The position numbers and the translations under genes were made by a program. DNA of 64,000 bases from positions 1-64,000 of the forward strand of contig NZ_JALQEM010000025.1 of the NCBI RefSeq assembly GCF_023630705.1, read 5' to 3'. Positions 36,566 through 45,717 of this stretch are shown piece by piece. Each line of letters opens with the position of its first letter. The stretch's first letter is position 1. Origin of the DNA: Caballeronia sp. GAFFF1 (lineage in GTDB: Bacteria; Pseudomonadota; Gammaproteobacteria; Burkholderiales; Burkholderiaceae). The notes under the pieces were generated by a model. It saw nothing but the letters and a program-made list of their open reading frames with translations. It did no database searches and was not told the DNA's origin.

Positions 36566-37543
36566 CTAGAAGCCCATGAATTTGCGACGCGATTGCCGGT
36601 CCAGTTCGATGTCGCGCGCCTCGACGTGGTGCCTGCCGTCGATGCGCGCGTTGCCGAACGCGTTCAACATCGCGCGCCGCATGCCGCGCGGCGACGCCTG
36701 CGTGAGCGCATCGAGCGGCGCGTCGCCGAGCGTCTCGGGAAAGCGGCTGCCCCAGGCGTGCGCCTCGCGAATTTCCGCGTAGATAGCCTGCGCGATGCGC
36801 CGCGCGCCCTCGCGGTCCGGCGCCGGAATCTCGTAGACGTTCATGCGGTTGAGAAGCGGCTCGGGAATCGCGCGCGCGTCGTTGGCCGTGGCGATCCACA
36901 CGACATTGCCCGCGTTGATCGGCACCTCGGCGAATTCGTCGATGAAGCTCTGCGCCGTATCGTGTTCCAGCAAAGCGTAGAGCGCGCCGAGCGGATCGTA
37001 TTGCGCGTCGCCGGTGGCCTTGTCGATTTCATCGACGGTCATCACGGGGTTCGCGTAGCTGCCGTTCACGAGCGCGTCGAAGACCTTGCCCGGCTTCGCA
37101 TTGCGCCATTGCGACGACGCGCCCGAGAGAATCCAGCCCGCCGTGAGCGAGCTCATCGCGACATAGTGGCAGGACGTGCCGAGCAGCCGCGAAAGCTGCT
37201 TCGCAAAGTGCGTCTTGCCGATGCCCGGTTCGCCGAGCAGCAGCATCGGCATGAGTTCGAGGCGGTCGTCGGTTTCGAGGCACAGCGCGATCTGCTTGCG
37301 GATATCGTCGAGCGGTTCTTCGAAATTCGGCAGCGATGCCGCGAGATCGTCGATGGAAGGCATGCGGTTGGGCTTCACGCAGAAGCGCAGATTGCCCACC
37401 TTCAGCATCTTTTCGTAGGTCGCGCGCAAGGCTTCGCTCGCGCCCTCGGAGAGATCGTTCAGCGCGCCCTCGACATCGTCGAGACTGTAGACCTTGCTGA
37501 ACGACGCCACTGCCAGTTCTTGTTTGACCACGGCCGTCGTCAT
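36566..37543 (-). CDS. Stand-alone AAA+ ATPase, Lon-like module
   Basis: 325 residues from ATG 37543. Walker A GEPGIGKTHFAK (near residue 100), Walker B VMTVDEIDKATG, sensor I WIATANDARAIPEPLLNRM (near 215) and a C-terminal helical lid with SPRGMRRAMLNAF. The DEIDK and LLNRM-V wording resembles Lon's AAA domain, but no Ser-Lys protease domain follows. It probably remodels a protein; the partner is unknown. The N-terminal 60 residues are not recognised. Confidence 0.85.
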   Translation of the reverse strand: MTTAVVKQELAVASFSKVYSLDDVEGALNDLSEGASEALRATYEKMLKVGNLRFCVKPNRMPSIDDLAASLPNFEEPLDDIRKQIALCLETDDRLELMPMLLLGEPGIGKTHFAKQLSRLLGTSCHYVAMSSLTAGWILSGASSQWRNAKPGKVFDALVNGSYANPVMTVDEIDKATGDAQYDPLGALYALLEHDTAQSFIDEFAEVPINAGNVVWIATANDARAIPEPLLNRMNVYEIPAPDREGARRIAQAIYAEIREAHAWGSRFPETLGDAPLDALTQASPRGMRRAMLNAFGNARIDGRHHVEARDIELDRQSRRKFMGF

Positions 37544-37895
37544 GTCGCACCCCGTCTTTTTTCGCTTCGACGAGTTCAGTGTATCGATGAAAGAATCACG
37601 CGCAAGCGAGCAGTCGCGGGCGTCTGCTGCCAATTTTGAGAAAGCGGGCACGGACGGCGCACGCGAGTATCATCGTCGCGATGCCGCGGCGGGCGGGTTC
37701 GGAACGTGCTCACCAAGCCGCGAGGTTGGAATCGACGGGACGCGGCCTCACATGATCTGTTGATGCGCTGAACCGCGCCCTGTCTGTCTTGTCAGAACGA
37801 AGTCGCCGGGCAACACGCGTTCGGCGGCCGCCGCGCCATGTGAGTTGCGCGCGTCGGCTGCCATCCGATTAGCCCGAGCGCCGGAGAAGCTTTCA
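37544..37895. other. Divergent gap between AAA ATPase and secreted protein
   Basis: About 350 bp. The AAA ATPase mRNA leader starts here (GGGGTG before the ATG). The ribosome binding site GGAG at 37883 belongs to the gene at 37896. Short open frames here are not convincing. No repeat or hairpin was noticed. Confidence 0.4.
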
Positions 37896-38426
37896 ATGAC
37901 TAAAACGAATCGCATCGCATTCGCCCGTCTCATCGGATCCGCGCTCGTCTCCTGCGCGTGTCTCGCTGCGAGCCACGGCGTTTTTGCGCAAAGCACGCCG
38001 CAACCGGTCAACTGGGAGTTGCAAGTGGTGCGCGACGGCCAGCAGATCGACTCTTTCTCTGCCACCACGAACGTCGGCCAGGCGAAAACCGATACGCATC
38101 ACAACATCGTGCAGAACCGCGTCGGCTGCGCGGACAAGCCGGCCGGCGACATCGACCTGCAACGCACGCTCACGGTTTCGCCGACACACGCGAGCGCCGA
38201 CGACATCACGCTCGCCATCGAGGCGCAGGAAACGCTGGAGAGCGACGCATCGCAGACGTCGGCCTCGGGCTGCAAGGTGCCGCCGACACCGCGTCAGGTC
38301 GCCGCGTCGCATCCCGGCCTCGTGTTGAAACCGGGCGAATGGGCGCAGTGGCAGATCATCGACAGCAATCCGTCGCTGCTGTACCGGGTGCGCGCGAGCC
38401 TGGCTCCGTCCGCGCCGGCGCAGTGA
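37896..38426 (+). CDS. Secreted hypothetical protein
   Basis: 176 residues from ATG 37896, with GGAG nine bases upstream. The signal peptide ends SHGVFAQ near residue 32. The mature part opens WELQVVRDGQQIDSFSATTNVGQ and later has ITLAIEAQETL and a C-terminal GEWAQWQIIDSNPSLLYRVRASL, a beta-rich periplasmic domain. Two Cys (VGCADKP, SGCKVP) may pair. No family is recognised. It is followed 42 bp later by the phosphatase-like gene. Confidence 0.75.
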   Translation: MTKTNRIAFARLIGSALVSCACLAASHGVFAQSTPQPVNWELQVVRDGQQIDSFSATTNVGQAKTDTHHNIVQNRVGCADKPAGDIDLQRTLTVSPTHASADDITLAIEAQETLESDASQTSASGCKVPPTPRQVAASHPGLVLKPGEWAQWQIIDSNPSLLYRVRASLAPSAPAQ

Positions 38427-38468
38427 CATAGCCCACGCCCGCGCCATCACGCACACAAAAACGAACGC

Positions 38469-39278
38469 ATGCGAAATCCAGAACATCTTCCGCCAGCACC
38501 GTCCGCGAATGCGGTCACGCCGGATTTCACGGCGGTGAGCTGGAATCTGCACAAGGGTCGCTCGCCGCTCGGCCTGCGCGCATGGAACGCAATGCAGCGC
38601 TGGGTGCAGACCACCAACGCGGACGTCTACTTTCTTCAGGAAGCCATGGCGCGGCGGCTGCCGCAGCCGGTGCTCGCAAGCGGCTTCGGCAAGCCGCTTT
38701 CCGCGCCGCTCGACGATGTCTGGCATTGCCAGGCCACCGAAATCGCCACCGCGCTCGAACTGCAGATCGCGCTCGGGCCGAACGTCTTCAAGCCGTCGTG
38801 GCGGCACGGCAACGCGATCCTTTCGCCGCATCCGCTGGATCTGTCCGGACGCTGGGACATCTCGGCGCATCGGTTCGAGAAGCGCGGGCTGCTCGTCGCG
38901 CGCGCGACCTTCGCGGGTCATGCAATCACGCTCTTGTGCGCGCACCTCGCGCTCACGCGCGCCGCGCGGCTGCGTCAGATGAACTGGATCGCGCACTGGA
39001 TCGCGAAGGAAGCGCCCGAAGGCCCGCTCGTGCTGGCGGGCGACTTCAACGACTGGCGCAACGATTCGGTGCCGCTTTTCGGCGAACTCGGCATGAATGA
39101 AGTGGCGACGATGCTCGGTGAATCGGGGCGCACGTTTCCGGCGTTCTCGCCGGCGCTCGCGCTCGACAAGATGTTCGTGCGCGGTCTGAAGCCGGTCCAG
39201 TGGATTGTGCCGACGCAGGATACCGCTTGGCTGTCGGATCACTTGCCTTATATGGCAAAGCTGCGCATAGCGGATTGA
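38469..39278 (+). CDS. Endonuclease/exonuclease/phosphatase family protein
   Basis: A 269-residue EEP-fold hydrolase. SWNLHKGRS near residue 24 gives the first metal-binding Asn, ADVYFLQEAM the metal Glu (near 56), LVLAGDFNDWRND the catalytic Asp-Asn pair (near 193), and LSDHLPYMAKL the C-terminal His. The substrate may be nucleic acid or a phospholipid-type phosphodiester. Family members near cardiolipin synthases act on lipids, but no such neighbour is present. Confidence 0.88.
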   Translation: MRNPEHLPPAPSANAVTPDFTAVSWNLHKGRSPLGLRAWNAMQRWVQTTNADVYFLQEAMARRLPQPVLASGFGKPLSAPLDDVWHCQATEIATALELQIALGPNVFKPSWRHGNAILSPHPLDLSGRWDISAHRFEKRGLLVARATFAGHAITLLCAHLALTRAARLRQMNWIAHWIAKEAPEGPLVLAGDFNDWRNDSVPLFGELGMNEVATMLGESGRTFPAFSPALALDKMFVRGLKPVQWIVPTQDTAWLSDHLPYMAKLRIAD

Positions 39279-39300
39279 AACGGCCGCTCAAGGACGCAAC

Positions 39301-39693
39301 TCAGGGGCGCGTGAGCAGCGCCTCGAGGTCGTTGATGGAAACCGGCTTGGTCAGATGATGATCGAAGCCGGCGTCGAGCGCGGTCTGCCGGTCCTCCGCG
39401 CTGCCGTAGCCGGTGAGCGCGAGCAGAAGCGCGTCGCGGGTCGCATCGCGTTTGCGCATCTCGCGCGCCACGTCGAGCCCGTTCATGCCCGGCAAGCCGA
39501 TATCCAGCACCACGACGTCCGGCCGGAAGTCGTCGATGGAGTCGAGCGCGCACACGCCGTCGGACTCGGTGCGCACTTGGTGGCCGAGCGCCTCCAGCAG
39601 CATCGACAGGGCGAAAGCCGCATCGGCGCTGTCATCGACGAGGAGGATACGGCGGCCCAGCGCGCCGTGATTCGTTTCGGCGTTGAAAGTCAT
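39301..39693 (-). CDS. Single-domain response regulator
   Basis: About 130 residues. Receiver domain only: RILLVDDSADAAFALS, phospho-acceptor Asp in VVVLDIGLPGMNGLDV (near residue 70), LALTGYG and HHLTKPVS. The pattern LDIGLPGMNGLDVA and ALTGYG matches receivers usually attached to hybrid kinases. It is similar in type to the receiver at 28452 but clearly a different protein. Start uncertain (39693, 39708 or 39747); no strong ribosome binding site. Confidence 0.82.
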   Translation of the reverse strand: MTFNAETNHGALGRRILLVDDSADAAFALSMLLEALGHQVRTESDGVCALDSIDDFRPDVVVLDIGLPGMNGLDVAREMRKRDATRDALLLALTGYGSAEDRQTALDAGFDHHLTKPVSINDLEALLTRP

Positions 39694-39824
39694 GCGCAGT
39701 TTTCGCATCTTAATGAGATAGTCGGCCGACTGTAGCACATGCGGCACGGTCGGACAGAAGAGACCGCAATGCCGCCGCGCGACGGCTCTGCTATCGTGAT
39801 TCTTTCGGCTGCACCCGCACTGCC

Positions 39825-40424
39825 ATGTTCGATCTCTTCGACGACATTCCCAAGCCCGATATCGCGTGGCATCCGGACTGGATCGACGCGGACGCCGGCT
39901 CCGACCTGATGGCCGCGCTGATCGACGAAGTGCGCTGGCAGCAGGACACCATGAACACGCCGGGCGGCCGCGTGCCGCTGCCGCGCCTCACCGCGTGGCA
40001 AGGCGAGCCCGACGCGGTCTACGTCTATTCGGGCATCCGCAACGTGCCGCAGCCGTGGACGCCCGCCGTCGCTCAGTTACGCGACGCCGCGCAAGCCACG
40101 TGCGGTGCGCGCTTCAACAGCGTGCTCATCAACCGATACCGCGGCGGGCAGGACAGCATGGGCTGGCACGCCGACAAGGAGCGCGAGCTCGGCCCGGAGC
40201 CGGTAATCGCATCGGTGAGTCTGGGCGCGACGCGCACATTCGAATTCCGCCACGCCCGCACGCACGCCACGCATGCGCTTTCGCTCACGCACGGCAGCCT
40301 CCTCGTCATGCGCGGACGCACGCAGCAGGAATGGGTGCATCGCCTGCCGAAAGAGCCGGGCGCGCGCGGCGAGCGCATCAATCTCACGTTTCGCTGGGTG
40401 GACGCGTCGAAAGCCCGCAAGTGA
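39825..40424 (+). CDS. alkB: AlkB-type alpha-ketoglutarate-dependent DNA repair dioxygenase
   Basis: 199 residues. Removes methyl groups from damaged bases (for example 1-methyladenine) with Fe(II) and 2-oxoglutarate. Fe ligands: MGWHADKE (His and Asp near residue 110) and EWVHRLP (His near 170). RINLTFRW gives the 2-oxoglutarate-binding Arg. NRYRGGQDSMGWHADKE is the signature. It lies alone, 18 bp before the RidA stop on the other strand. Confidence 0.93.
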   Translation: MFDLFDDIPKPDIAWHPDWIDADAGSDLMAALIDEVRWQQDTMNTPGGRVPLPRLTAWQGEPDAVYVYSGIRNVPQPWTPAVAQLRDAAQATCGARFNSVLINRYRGGQDSMGWHADKERELGPEPVIASVSLGATRTFEFRHARTHATHALSLTHGSLLVMRGRTQQEWVHRLPKEPGARGERINLTFRWVDASKARK

Positions 40425-40442
40425 GCCGCGCAGACGGCACGA

Positions 40443-40841
40443 TCAAGGCCGCCGCGCGATGAAGTCGATCTCCACGAGCGCATCGCGCGCGAGCCCCGTC
40501 ACGCCGACACAGGTGCGCGCCGGCAACGGCTTCGGCTGGAAGTACGATCGGTAGACGGCGTTCATCGCGTCGTAGTCGCGTTTGAACTCCGTCAGGAAGA
40601 TGCGCGCGCTCACGACGTGATCGAGCGTCAGGCCGAGGCCGGTCAAAACGAGAATCAGGTTGTTCATCACGCGCCGCGTTTGTGCCGCGACGCCTTCGGG
40701 CAGCGGCGCGCTGTCGTCGTCGGGATCGGTCGGCATCTGGCCGGTGAGAAACACCCAGCCGTCGGCTTCGGCCGCGTGCGAGAACGGGCCGACGGGCGTC
40801 GGCGCGCCGTCGATCATCGAGAATTTGGGTGGATGGCTCAT
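40443..40841 (-). CDS. RidA/YjgF-family protein
   Basis: 132 residues. Family features: APTPVGPFSHAAEADGWVFLTGQMP at the N-terminus, MNNLILVLTGLGLTLDHVVSARIF in the centre and ARTCVGVTGLARDALVEIDFIA at the end, containing the conserved Arg and Glu. RidA proteins hydrolyse reactive enamine/imine intermediates; this one is larger and more diverged at the N-terminus than E. coli RidA, so the exact substrate is open. Confidence 0.9.
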   Translation of the reverse strand: MSHPPKFSMIDGAPTPVGPFSHAAEADGWVFLTGQMPTDPDDDSAPLPEGVAAQTRRVMNNLILVLTGLGLTLDHVVSARIFLTEFKRDYDAMNAVYRSYFQPKPLPARTCVGVTGLARDALVEIDFIARRP

Positions 40842-40977
40842 GGCGTGGTATCGAGTGCAGGGTCCGCTACGTTAGCGCGTCAAAATTGACGCGGCTTGCA
40901 GGAAGGACTGCCGACGCGCCGCAAACAAGAACGCGGCGAACCCTTCGGCCCGCCGCGTCATCCCGTAGCGTCATCCA

Positions 40978-41286
40978 TTACCAGCCGTGGCGATCGTGCC
41001 AGCGCTCTTCGCGCCGCTCGCGCCGCCATTCGTGCTCGCGCCATTCGCGCCGCTCACGCCATGCGCGCTCGCGCCAGCGGTCGCCGCCATCGCCATAGCC
41101 GTATCCGTACGCGACGGGCACCGCCGGCTGCACGTACACCGGCTGCGCCGGCGCGTAGTAAGGCACCCCGTAGGCCGGCACGCCGATGCCCACTGCGACG
41201 TCGACGTGTGCGGACGCCGATGCCGACGCGGCCAGCGCCGCCATGCCTGCGAGCCCGATAACCGTACCAAGAAGTTTCTTTTTCAT
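40978..41286 (-). CDS. Secreted Arg/Trp-rich small protein
   Basis: 102 residues. A signal peptide (MKKKLLGTVIGLAGMAALAASASASA) precedes a Pro/Tyr/Val-rich linker, then a tail of RERAWRERREWREHEWRR-type repeats with net positive charge. Such Trp/Arg/His tails are common in small Burkholderiales periplasmic proteins. The role is unknown; possible metal, membrane or polyanion binding. AGGGAGG lies nine bases before ATG 41286. Confidence 0.82.
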   Translation of the reverse strand: MKKKLLGTVIGLAGMAALAASASASAHVDVAVGIGVPAYGVPYYAPAQPVYVQPAVPVAYGYGYGDGGDRWRERAWRERREWREHEWRRERREERWHDRHGW

Positions 41287-41402
41287 TTCGCTTTCCTCCC
41301 TGCACCGAGTGCCGTGTGAGTCAGATGCAGTCTAGAGAGCGACGCCTGACACAGGTGCAACAGCGATGCCAGAAAGGTAACGCGAAGTAACGGCATGGAG
41401 CG

Positions 41403-41825
41403 CTAGCGCACGCGCTTGCCAGTCTCGTCGATGATTACTTCGCCGTCTTCCTTCGCGAACGGTCCCTTCTGCGGCGAAGGCAGCAGGTCGATCACGAGTT
41501 CCGACGGCCGGCACAGCCGCGCGCCGAGCGGCGTATCGACGAACGGCCGGTTGATGAGAATCGGATGCGCGAGCATCGCGTCGATGAGTTGATCGTCGCT
41601 GAGCAACGGATCGTCGAGCCCGAGTTCCGCGTAGGGCGTGCCCTTTTCGCGCAGCGCCTCGCGCACGCTGAGGCCCGAACGGGCGATCAGCGCGACGAGC
41701 GTCTCGCGGCTCGGCGGCGCCGTCAGATATTCGACGACGTTCGGCTCGATGCCCGCGTTGCGGATCAGCGCAAGCGTATTGCGCGAGGTGCCGCACTTCG
41801 GGTTGTGATAGATGGTGACGGTCAT
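41403..41825 (-). CDS. arsC: Glutaredoxin-dependent arsenate reductase
   Basis: 140 residues. The catalytic Cys lies in YHNPKCGTSRNTLALI (residue 11), and the anion-binding Arg residues are in INRPFVDTP (near residue 92) and ARLCRPSELV. The domain and length match the glutaredoxin-linked ArsC class. It is alone here, with no ArsB or ArsR beside it, so it may serve general arsenate detoxification. Confidence 0.93.
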   Translation of the reverse strand: MTVTIYHNPKCGTSRNTLALIRNAGIEPNVVEYLTAPPSRETLVALIARSGLSVREALREKGTPYAELGLDDPLLSDDQLIDAMLAHPILINRPFVDTPLGARLCRPSELVIDLLPSPQKGPFAKEDGEVIIDETGKRVR

Positions 41826-42122
41826 GGCGCGCTCCGTGTGACTGTGGATGCTCGCATTCTAGGGCCGCAGTCGCGGCGCGTACACGGAGCATGTCGTGCG
41901 CGTCTGCGTCGCGTCATGTCGCCGACCGGATCGCGAGCGTATAAGCGAATCTGCTGTTCATTGGAAAAACGCGGCCTATAACTTGAATTGCGTGCGGCGC
42001 GCAGGTTGCTGAACGCGATGCAGCGACATGACACCGTGCCGCGAGTCATTGCGCCAGCGCCGGCACCGCGCGATACCGATGCGCGGCCCGCGCGCCAGCG
42101 TGTCACTATCAAGGAGCACAAC

Positions 42123-42404
42123 ATGAAATCACGTCTCGTCATGGCGGCCGTCGCCGCCTCGTTGCTTGCTACCGCGGGCGTTGCCTCGGCGCAGCAAAGC
42201 TACTATCGGACCGCACAGGTGCCGGGCCAGGCCACGCCCGACACGTGGACGCAGTCCGCCGACACCCAAAGCCAGACCGGCGACATGTCCTACGGCGGCG
42301 TTTCCTCCACGCGCAGCGATACCGGCTCGGCCACCATGCGCCGCGACGCGATCTCGAAGCCGTGCACGCGTGGCCCGCAGTGCGACATCTTCTTCGGCAA
42401 CTGA
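42123..42404 (+). CDS. Small secreted protein, unknown function
   Basis: 93 residues from ATG 42123, with AAGGAG seven bases before it. Signal peptide MKSRLVMAAVAASLLATAGVASAQ. The mature 70 residues are rich in Ser, Thr, Gln and Gly (PDTWTQSADTQSQTGDMSYGG) and look disordered, ending in PCTRGPQCDIFFGN with two Cys. Low-complexity secreted peptides of this sort recur in Burkholderia genomes. No family is named. Confidence 0.8.
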   Translation: MKSRLVMAAVAASLLATAGVASAQQSYYRTAQVPGQATPDTWTQSADTQSQTGDMSYGGVSSTRSDTGSATMRRDAISKPCTRGPQCDIFFGN

Positions 42405-42504
42405 CAAACGCTTGCGCTTGCATCGGTGCATCGGTGCATCGAGGGCGCGTCTTTTCGTCCACGCGGACGCGCCCCTTCTCACTCTCCCAGCGAAGACCGC
42501 CCTC

Positions 42505-42771
42505 ATGCTCCGCGACGCGTTCCTCGCCCAGCTTTCCGCCGAAGGCTTTCACGAAGTCGTGACGGTCACGCGCGAACCGGACGTCTCGCTCGACCTTCAC
42601 GCACATCCGTTCGAAGCGAAGGCGCTCATCGTCGAAGGAGAAATCACCTTGTGCGTCGGCGGCGAGGCGCGGCTGTATCGCGCGGGCGATGTCTTTCATC
42701 TGCCGGCGAACGTCGAGCATTCCGAACAATACGGGCCGCAAGGCGTGAGCTATCTCGTCGGTCGCAAATAG
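42505..42771 (+). CDS. Small cupin-domain protein
   Basis: 88 residues. Minimal cupin: LDLHAHPFEAKALIVEGEITLCVGG with HxH and Glu ligands, then YRAGDVFHLPANVEHSEQYGP carrying the second motif His. Stand-alone cupins of this size are usually metal-binding proteins with unknown substrate. It lies between the small secreted gene and the DUF72 gene. Confidence 0.85.
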   Translation: MLRDAFLAQLSAEGFHEVVTVTREPDVSLDLHAHPFEAKALIVEGEITLCVGGEARLYRAGDVFHLPANVEHSEQYGPQGVSYLVGRK

Positions 42772-42875
42772 CGCCAAGCCGCGCGGCGCACGCTCGTGCC
42801 GCTTCGATGCCGGTTCGCGAAGGGTTCGCTACACTCGTGTCATTCAGCGATCTTGCATGCGACCGGAGAGGCCCG

Positions 42876-43703
42876 ATGGCGGCGACGAAGAAGACGGAGA
42901 ACGCGGCACGCATTCGTGTCGGTATCGGCGGATGGGACTTCGAGCCGTGGCGCGGCACGTTCTATCCCGAAGGTCTCACGCACAAGCGCGAGCTCGAATA
43001 CGCGAGCCGCGCGCTCACGAGCATCGAGATCAACGGCACGTTCTACCGTTTGCAGAAGCCCGACACGTTCGCCAAGTGGCGCGACGAAACGCCCGACGAC
43101 TTCGTGTTTTCGCTGAAGGCGCCGCGCTATGCCACGAATCGCCGCGTGCTGGCCGAGGCGGGCGATTCCATCGAACGCTTCTTCGCGAGCGGCGTGCTCG
43201 AACTGCAGGACAAGCTCGGCGCGATCAACTGGCAGTTCGCGCCCACCAAGCACTTCGATCCTGAGGACTTCGAGAGCTTTCTGAAGCTGTTGCCGGCCAC
43301 CGTCGAAGGCCGGGCGATTCGTCATGCCGTGGAAGTGCGGCACGAGAGTTTCGCCGATGCCGCTTTCGTCGCGCTGCTCAGGAAGTACGGTATTGCCGTG
43401 GTGGTGGCGGGCGATTCGACGTATCCGCAGATAGCGGATATCACGGCGCCGTTCGTCTACGCGCGCATCATGGGCACGACCGAGAAGCAAAAGCTCGGCT
43501 ACTCGAAGGCGGCGCTCGATCGCTGGGCCGCGCGCGCGACGCAATGGGCGGCGGGCGGTGCGCCGGAGGACTTGCAGATGGTCGGCAAGGCGCCGTCGAA
43601 GGCGTCGGCGCGCGATGTTTATCTCTACGTCATCAGCGGGCATAAGGCCGCTAATCCTGCCGCCGCAATGGCGCTCATCGAGCGGTTGAAGCGGGCGGCG
43701 TAG
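42876..43703 (+). CDS. DUF72 (YecE-like) family protein
   Basis: 275 residues from ATG 42876. The fold is a TIM-barrel-like domain: GIGGWDFEPWRGTFYPEGLTHKRELEYAS (near residue 15), INGTFYRLQKPDTFAKWRDETP (near 55) and FSLKAPRYATN. All are DUF72 signatures. The function is unknown; members may act on sugar or nucleoside-like ligands. GGAGAGG lies seven bases upstream of the ATG. Confidence 0.9.
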   Translation: MAATKKTENAARIRVGIGGWDFEPWRGTFYPEGLTHKRELEYASRALTSIEINGTFYRLQKPDTFAKWRDETPDDFVFSLKAPRYATNRRVLAEAGDSIERFFASGVLELQDKLGAINWQFAPTKHFDPEDFESFLKLLPATVEGRAIRHAVEVRHESFADAAFVALLRKYGIAVVVAGDSTYPQIADITAPFVYARIMGTTEKQKLGYSKAALDRWAARATQWAAGGAPEDLQMVGKAPSKASARDVYLYVISGHKAANPAAAMALIERLKRAA

Positions 43704-43929
43704 CTCAAGCGGGCGGGGGCGCATTCACGGCGCATTCACGGCGCATGAAACGAGGCGTCGCGGCATGGCGATTCCGTCGTTGCGCACCTGCGTTGCGCGG
43801 GCGATCAGGCGCGCCCGCCTGACGCCGGACGACCCTCGCTTTCGCCGACGCCCGGCAACACCGCTGCCGACCTGACACGTTCCAGCGGCACGATGCGCAA
43901 CTCGGGCGGACACTCGCGCCAAAGCGCCC

Positions 43930-44826
43930 TTACTTCGCTCCCTGCCCGATCTCGTGGTTCGCCAGAAGCTCGAGCGCCCGCACCATCCCAGAGTGATCCC
44001 ACGCCTTGCCGCCGTGCGCCGCGCACGCGTTGAAGAGCGCCTGGCACGTCGCCGTGTTCGGCAGCGAGACGCCGAGCGATTGCGCCGTCGAGAGCGCCAG
44101 ATTCAAATCCTTCTGATGCAGTTCGATCCGAAAGCCCGGATTGAACGTGCGTTTGGTCATCCGCTCGCCGTGGACTTCGAGAATCCGCGACGAGGCGAAA
44201 CCGCCCATCAACGCCGTGCGAACCTTCTCCGCATCGACGCCGGCTTTCGACGCGAGCAGGAGCGCCTCGCCGACCGCCTCGATGGTCGCCGCGACGATCA
44301 CCTGGTTCGCGACCTTGCAGACCTGTCCGGCTCCGACATCACCGATCAGCGAGACGTTCTTGCCCATCATGTCGAAGAGCGGCTTGACCTTGTCGAACGT
44401 GGCCTGCGCGCCGCCGACCATGATCGTGAGCGATGCCGCTTTCGCGCCGACTTCGCCGCCGGACACGGGCGCATCCAGATAATCCGCGCCGCGCTCGCGA
44501 ACTTTCGCGGCGAACTCGCGCGTCGCGATCGGCGAGATCGAGCTCATGTCCACGACGATCTGACCGGCACGCAGCGACCCCGCGACGCCGTTCTCGCCGA
44601 AGAGCACGCGCTCCACATCGGGCGTGTCCGGCACCATGAGGAACACGATGTCGGCATTCTGCGCGACTTCCCCCGGGCTGTTGCACGCGGTGGCGCCAGC
44701 CTGCGTCAGCTCGGCCGGCACGCCGCTGCGCGTGAACGCGGCCAGCTCCACGCCGTTCTTGACGAGATTCGCCGCCATGGGATGCCCCATGATGCCGAGA
44801 CCGATAAAGCCTGCTTTCGTCGTCAT
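43930..44826 (-). CDS. garR: 2-hydroxy-3-oxopropionate (tartronate semialdehyde) reductase
   Basis: 298 residues. Rossmann motif GFIGLGIMGHPMAANLVKNG (residues 6-25), substrate motif DAPVSGGEVGAKAAS (near 120), catalytic Lys in GQVCKVANQVIVAA (near 170). The wording fits GarR/GlxR, which reduce tartronate semialdehyde to glycerate. The gene follows a GarL-like aldolase by 52 bp on the same strand, so the pair would take a 2-keto-3-deoxy-glucarate-type substrate to glycerate and pyruvate. Confidence 0.93.
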   Translation of the reverse strand: MTTKAGFIGLGIMGHPMAANLVKNGVELAAFTRSGVPAELTQAGATACNSPGEVAQNADIVFLMVPDTPDVERVLFGENGVAGSLRAGQIVVDMSSISPIATREFAAKVRERGADYLDAPVSGGEVGAKAASLTIMVGGAQATFDKVKPLFDMMGKNVSLIGDVGAGQVCKVANQVIVAATIEAVGEALLLASKAGVDAEKVRTALMGGFASSRILEVHGERMTKRTFNPGFRIELHQKDLNLALSTAQSLGVSLPNTATCQALFNACAAHGGKAWDHSGMVRALELLANHEIGQGAK

Positions 44827-44878
44827 GAATCTGCTCCTTGTATTCGGGTTCCGGTCGGGCGCGCGTGCTGCTCGCGCC

Positions 44879-45664
44879 CTATTCTGCGATGAAGTGTTTC
44901 TTCACGGCCTGCGCCGCGTTTCTGAGCATGCCGAGATCGGCGCACACTGCGACGAGCGTACAGCCCATCGACAGATAACGCTCGGCGTCCTGCTGCACGG
45001 GCGCGAGAATGCCGCTCGCCTTGCCGGCCGCGTGCGCCCGCTCGAAGACGTGCGCGATGGCCGCCTGCACGTCCGGATGGTTCGCGTTGCCGAGCTGACC
45101 GTACGCGGCAGCAAGATCCGACGGACCGACGAAAAGCGCATCGACGCCGTCTACGGCCGCGATCTCGTCGATGGCATCGACGGCTGCGCGGCTCTCGATC
45201 TGCACGGCGACGCTGATATTGTCGTTCGCCATTTTGAAGTAATCCGCGACCGTGCCGTAGCGGTTCCCGCGATGTCCGACCGAGACGCCGCGAATCCCCT
45301 CGGGCGGATAGCGCGTCGCGGCGACCGCGCGCGCGGCGTCGGCGGCGCTGTCGACGAACGGAATCAGGAAATTGACGAAGCCGGCGTCGAGCAGCCGCTT
45401 GATCCCCACGGGCTCATTCGCGGGCGGCCGCACGACCGGCGCGCTCACGCTGTCCTTGAGCGACATCAGTTGCGGAATGAGCGTGAGCGTGTCGTTGGGC
45501 GCGTGCTCGGCATCGAGCAGCATCCAGTCGAAGCCGACGACGCCGAGCAGTTCCGTGACGATCGGACTTGCCAGCGACGCCCAGCAGCCGATGAGCTTCT
45601 CGCGGGCGCGCAGAGAAGTCCTGAAGGCGTTGGGCAACGGTTGGTACGGGGTCGACGACGGCAT
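44879..45664 (-). CDS. garL: HpcH/HpaI-type aldolase, 2-dehydro-3-deoxyglucarate aldolase-like
   Basis: 261 residues. Divalent-metal class II aldolase: [19 protein letters not shown] (near residue 45) and [32 protein letters not shown] (residues 150-180), where Glu and Asp bind the metal. It yields pyruvate and tartronate semialdehyde from keto-deoxy-glucarate in the GarL class. First of the two-gene operon with garR. Two repeated motifs upstream may be its operator. Homologous HpaI enzymes act in hydroxyphenylacetate breakdown, so the substrate could also be aromatic-derived. Confidence 0.88.
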   Translation of the reverse strand: MPSSTPYQPLPNAFRTSLRAREKLIGCWASLASPIVTELLGVVGFDWMLLDAEHAPNDTLTLIPQLMSLKDSVSAPVVRPPANEPVGIKRLLDAGFVNFLIPFVDSAADAARAVAATRYPPEGIRGVSVGHRGNRYGTVADYFKMANDNISVAVQIESRAAVDAIDEIAAVDGVDALFVGPSDLAAAYGQLGNANHPDVQAAIAHVFERAHAAGKASGILAPVQQDAERYLSMGCTLVAVCADLGMLRNAAQAVKKHFIAE

Positions 45665-45717
45665 GGTGCCTCCTTGAGGTGGCTGCGCGCTTCCGGATGT
45701 TGGCGTCCGGGATATGG

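Noticed and set aside
43725..43750. Short GCGCATTCACG repeats after the DUF72 gene
   Set aside because: Only two and a half copies of 11 bp; too small to mean anything without comparison.
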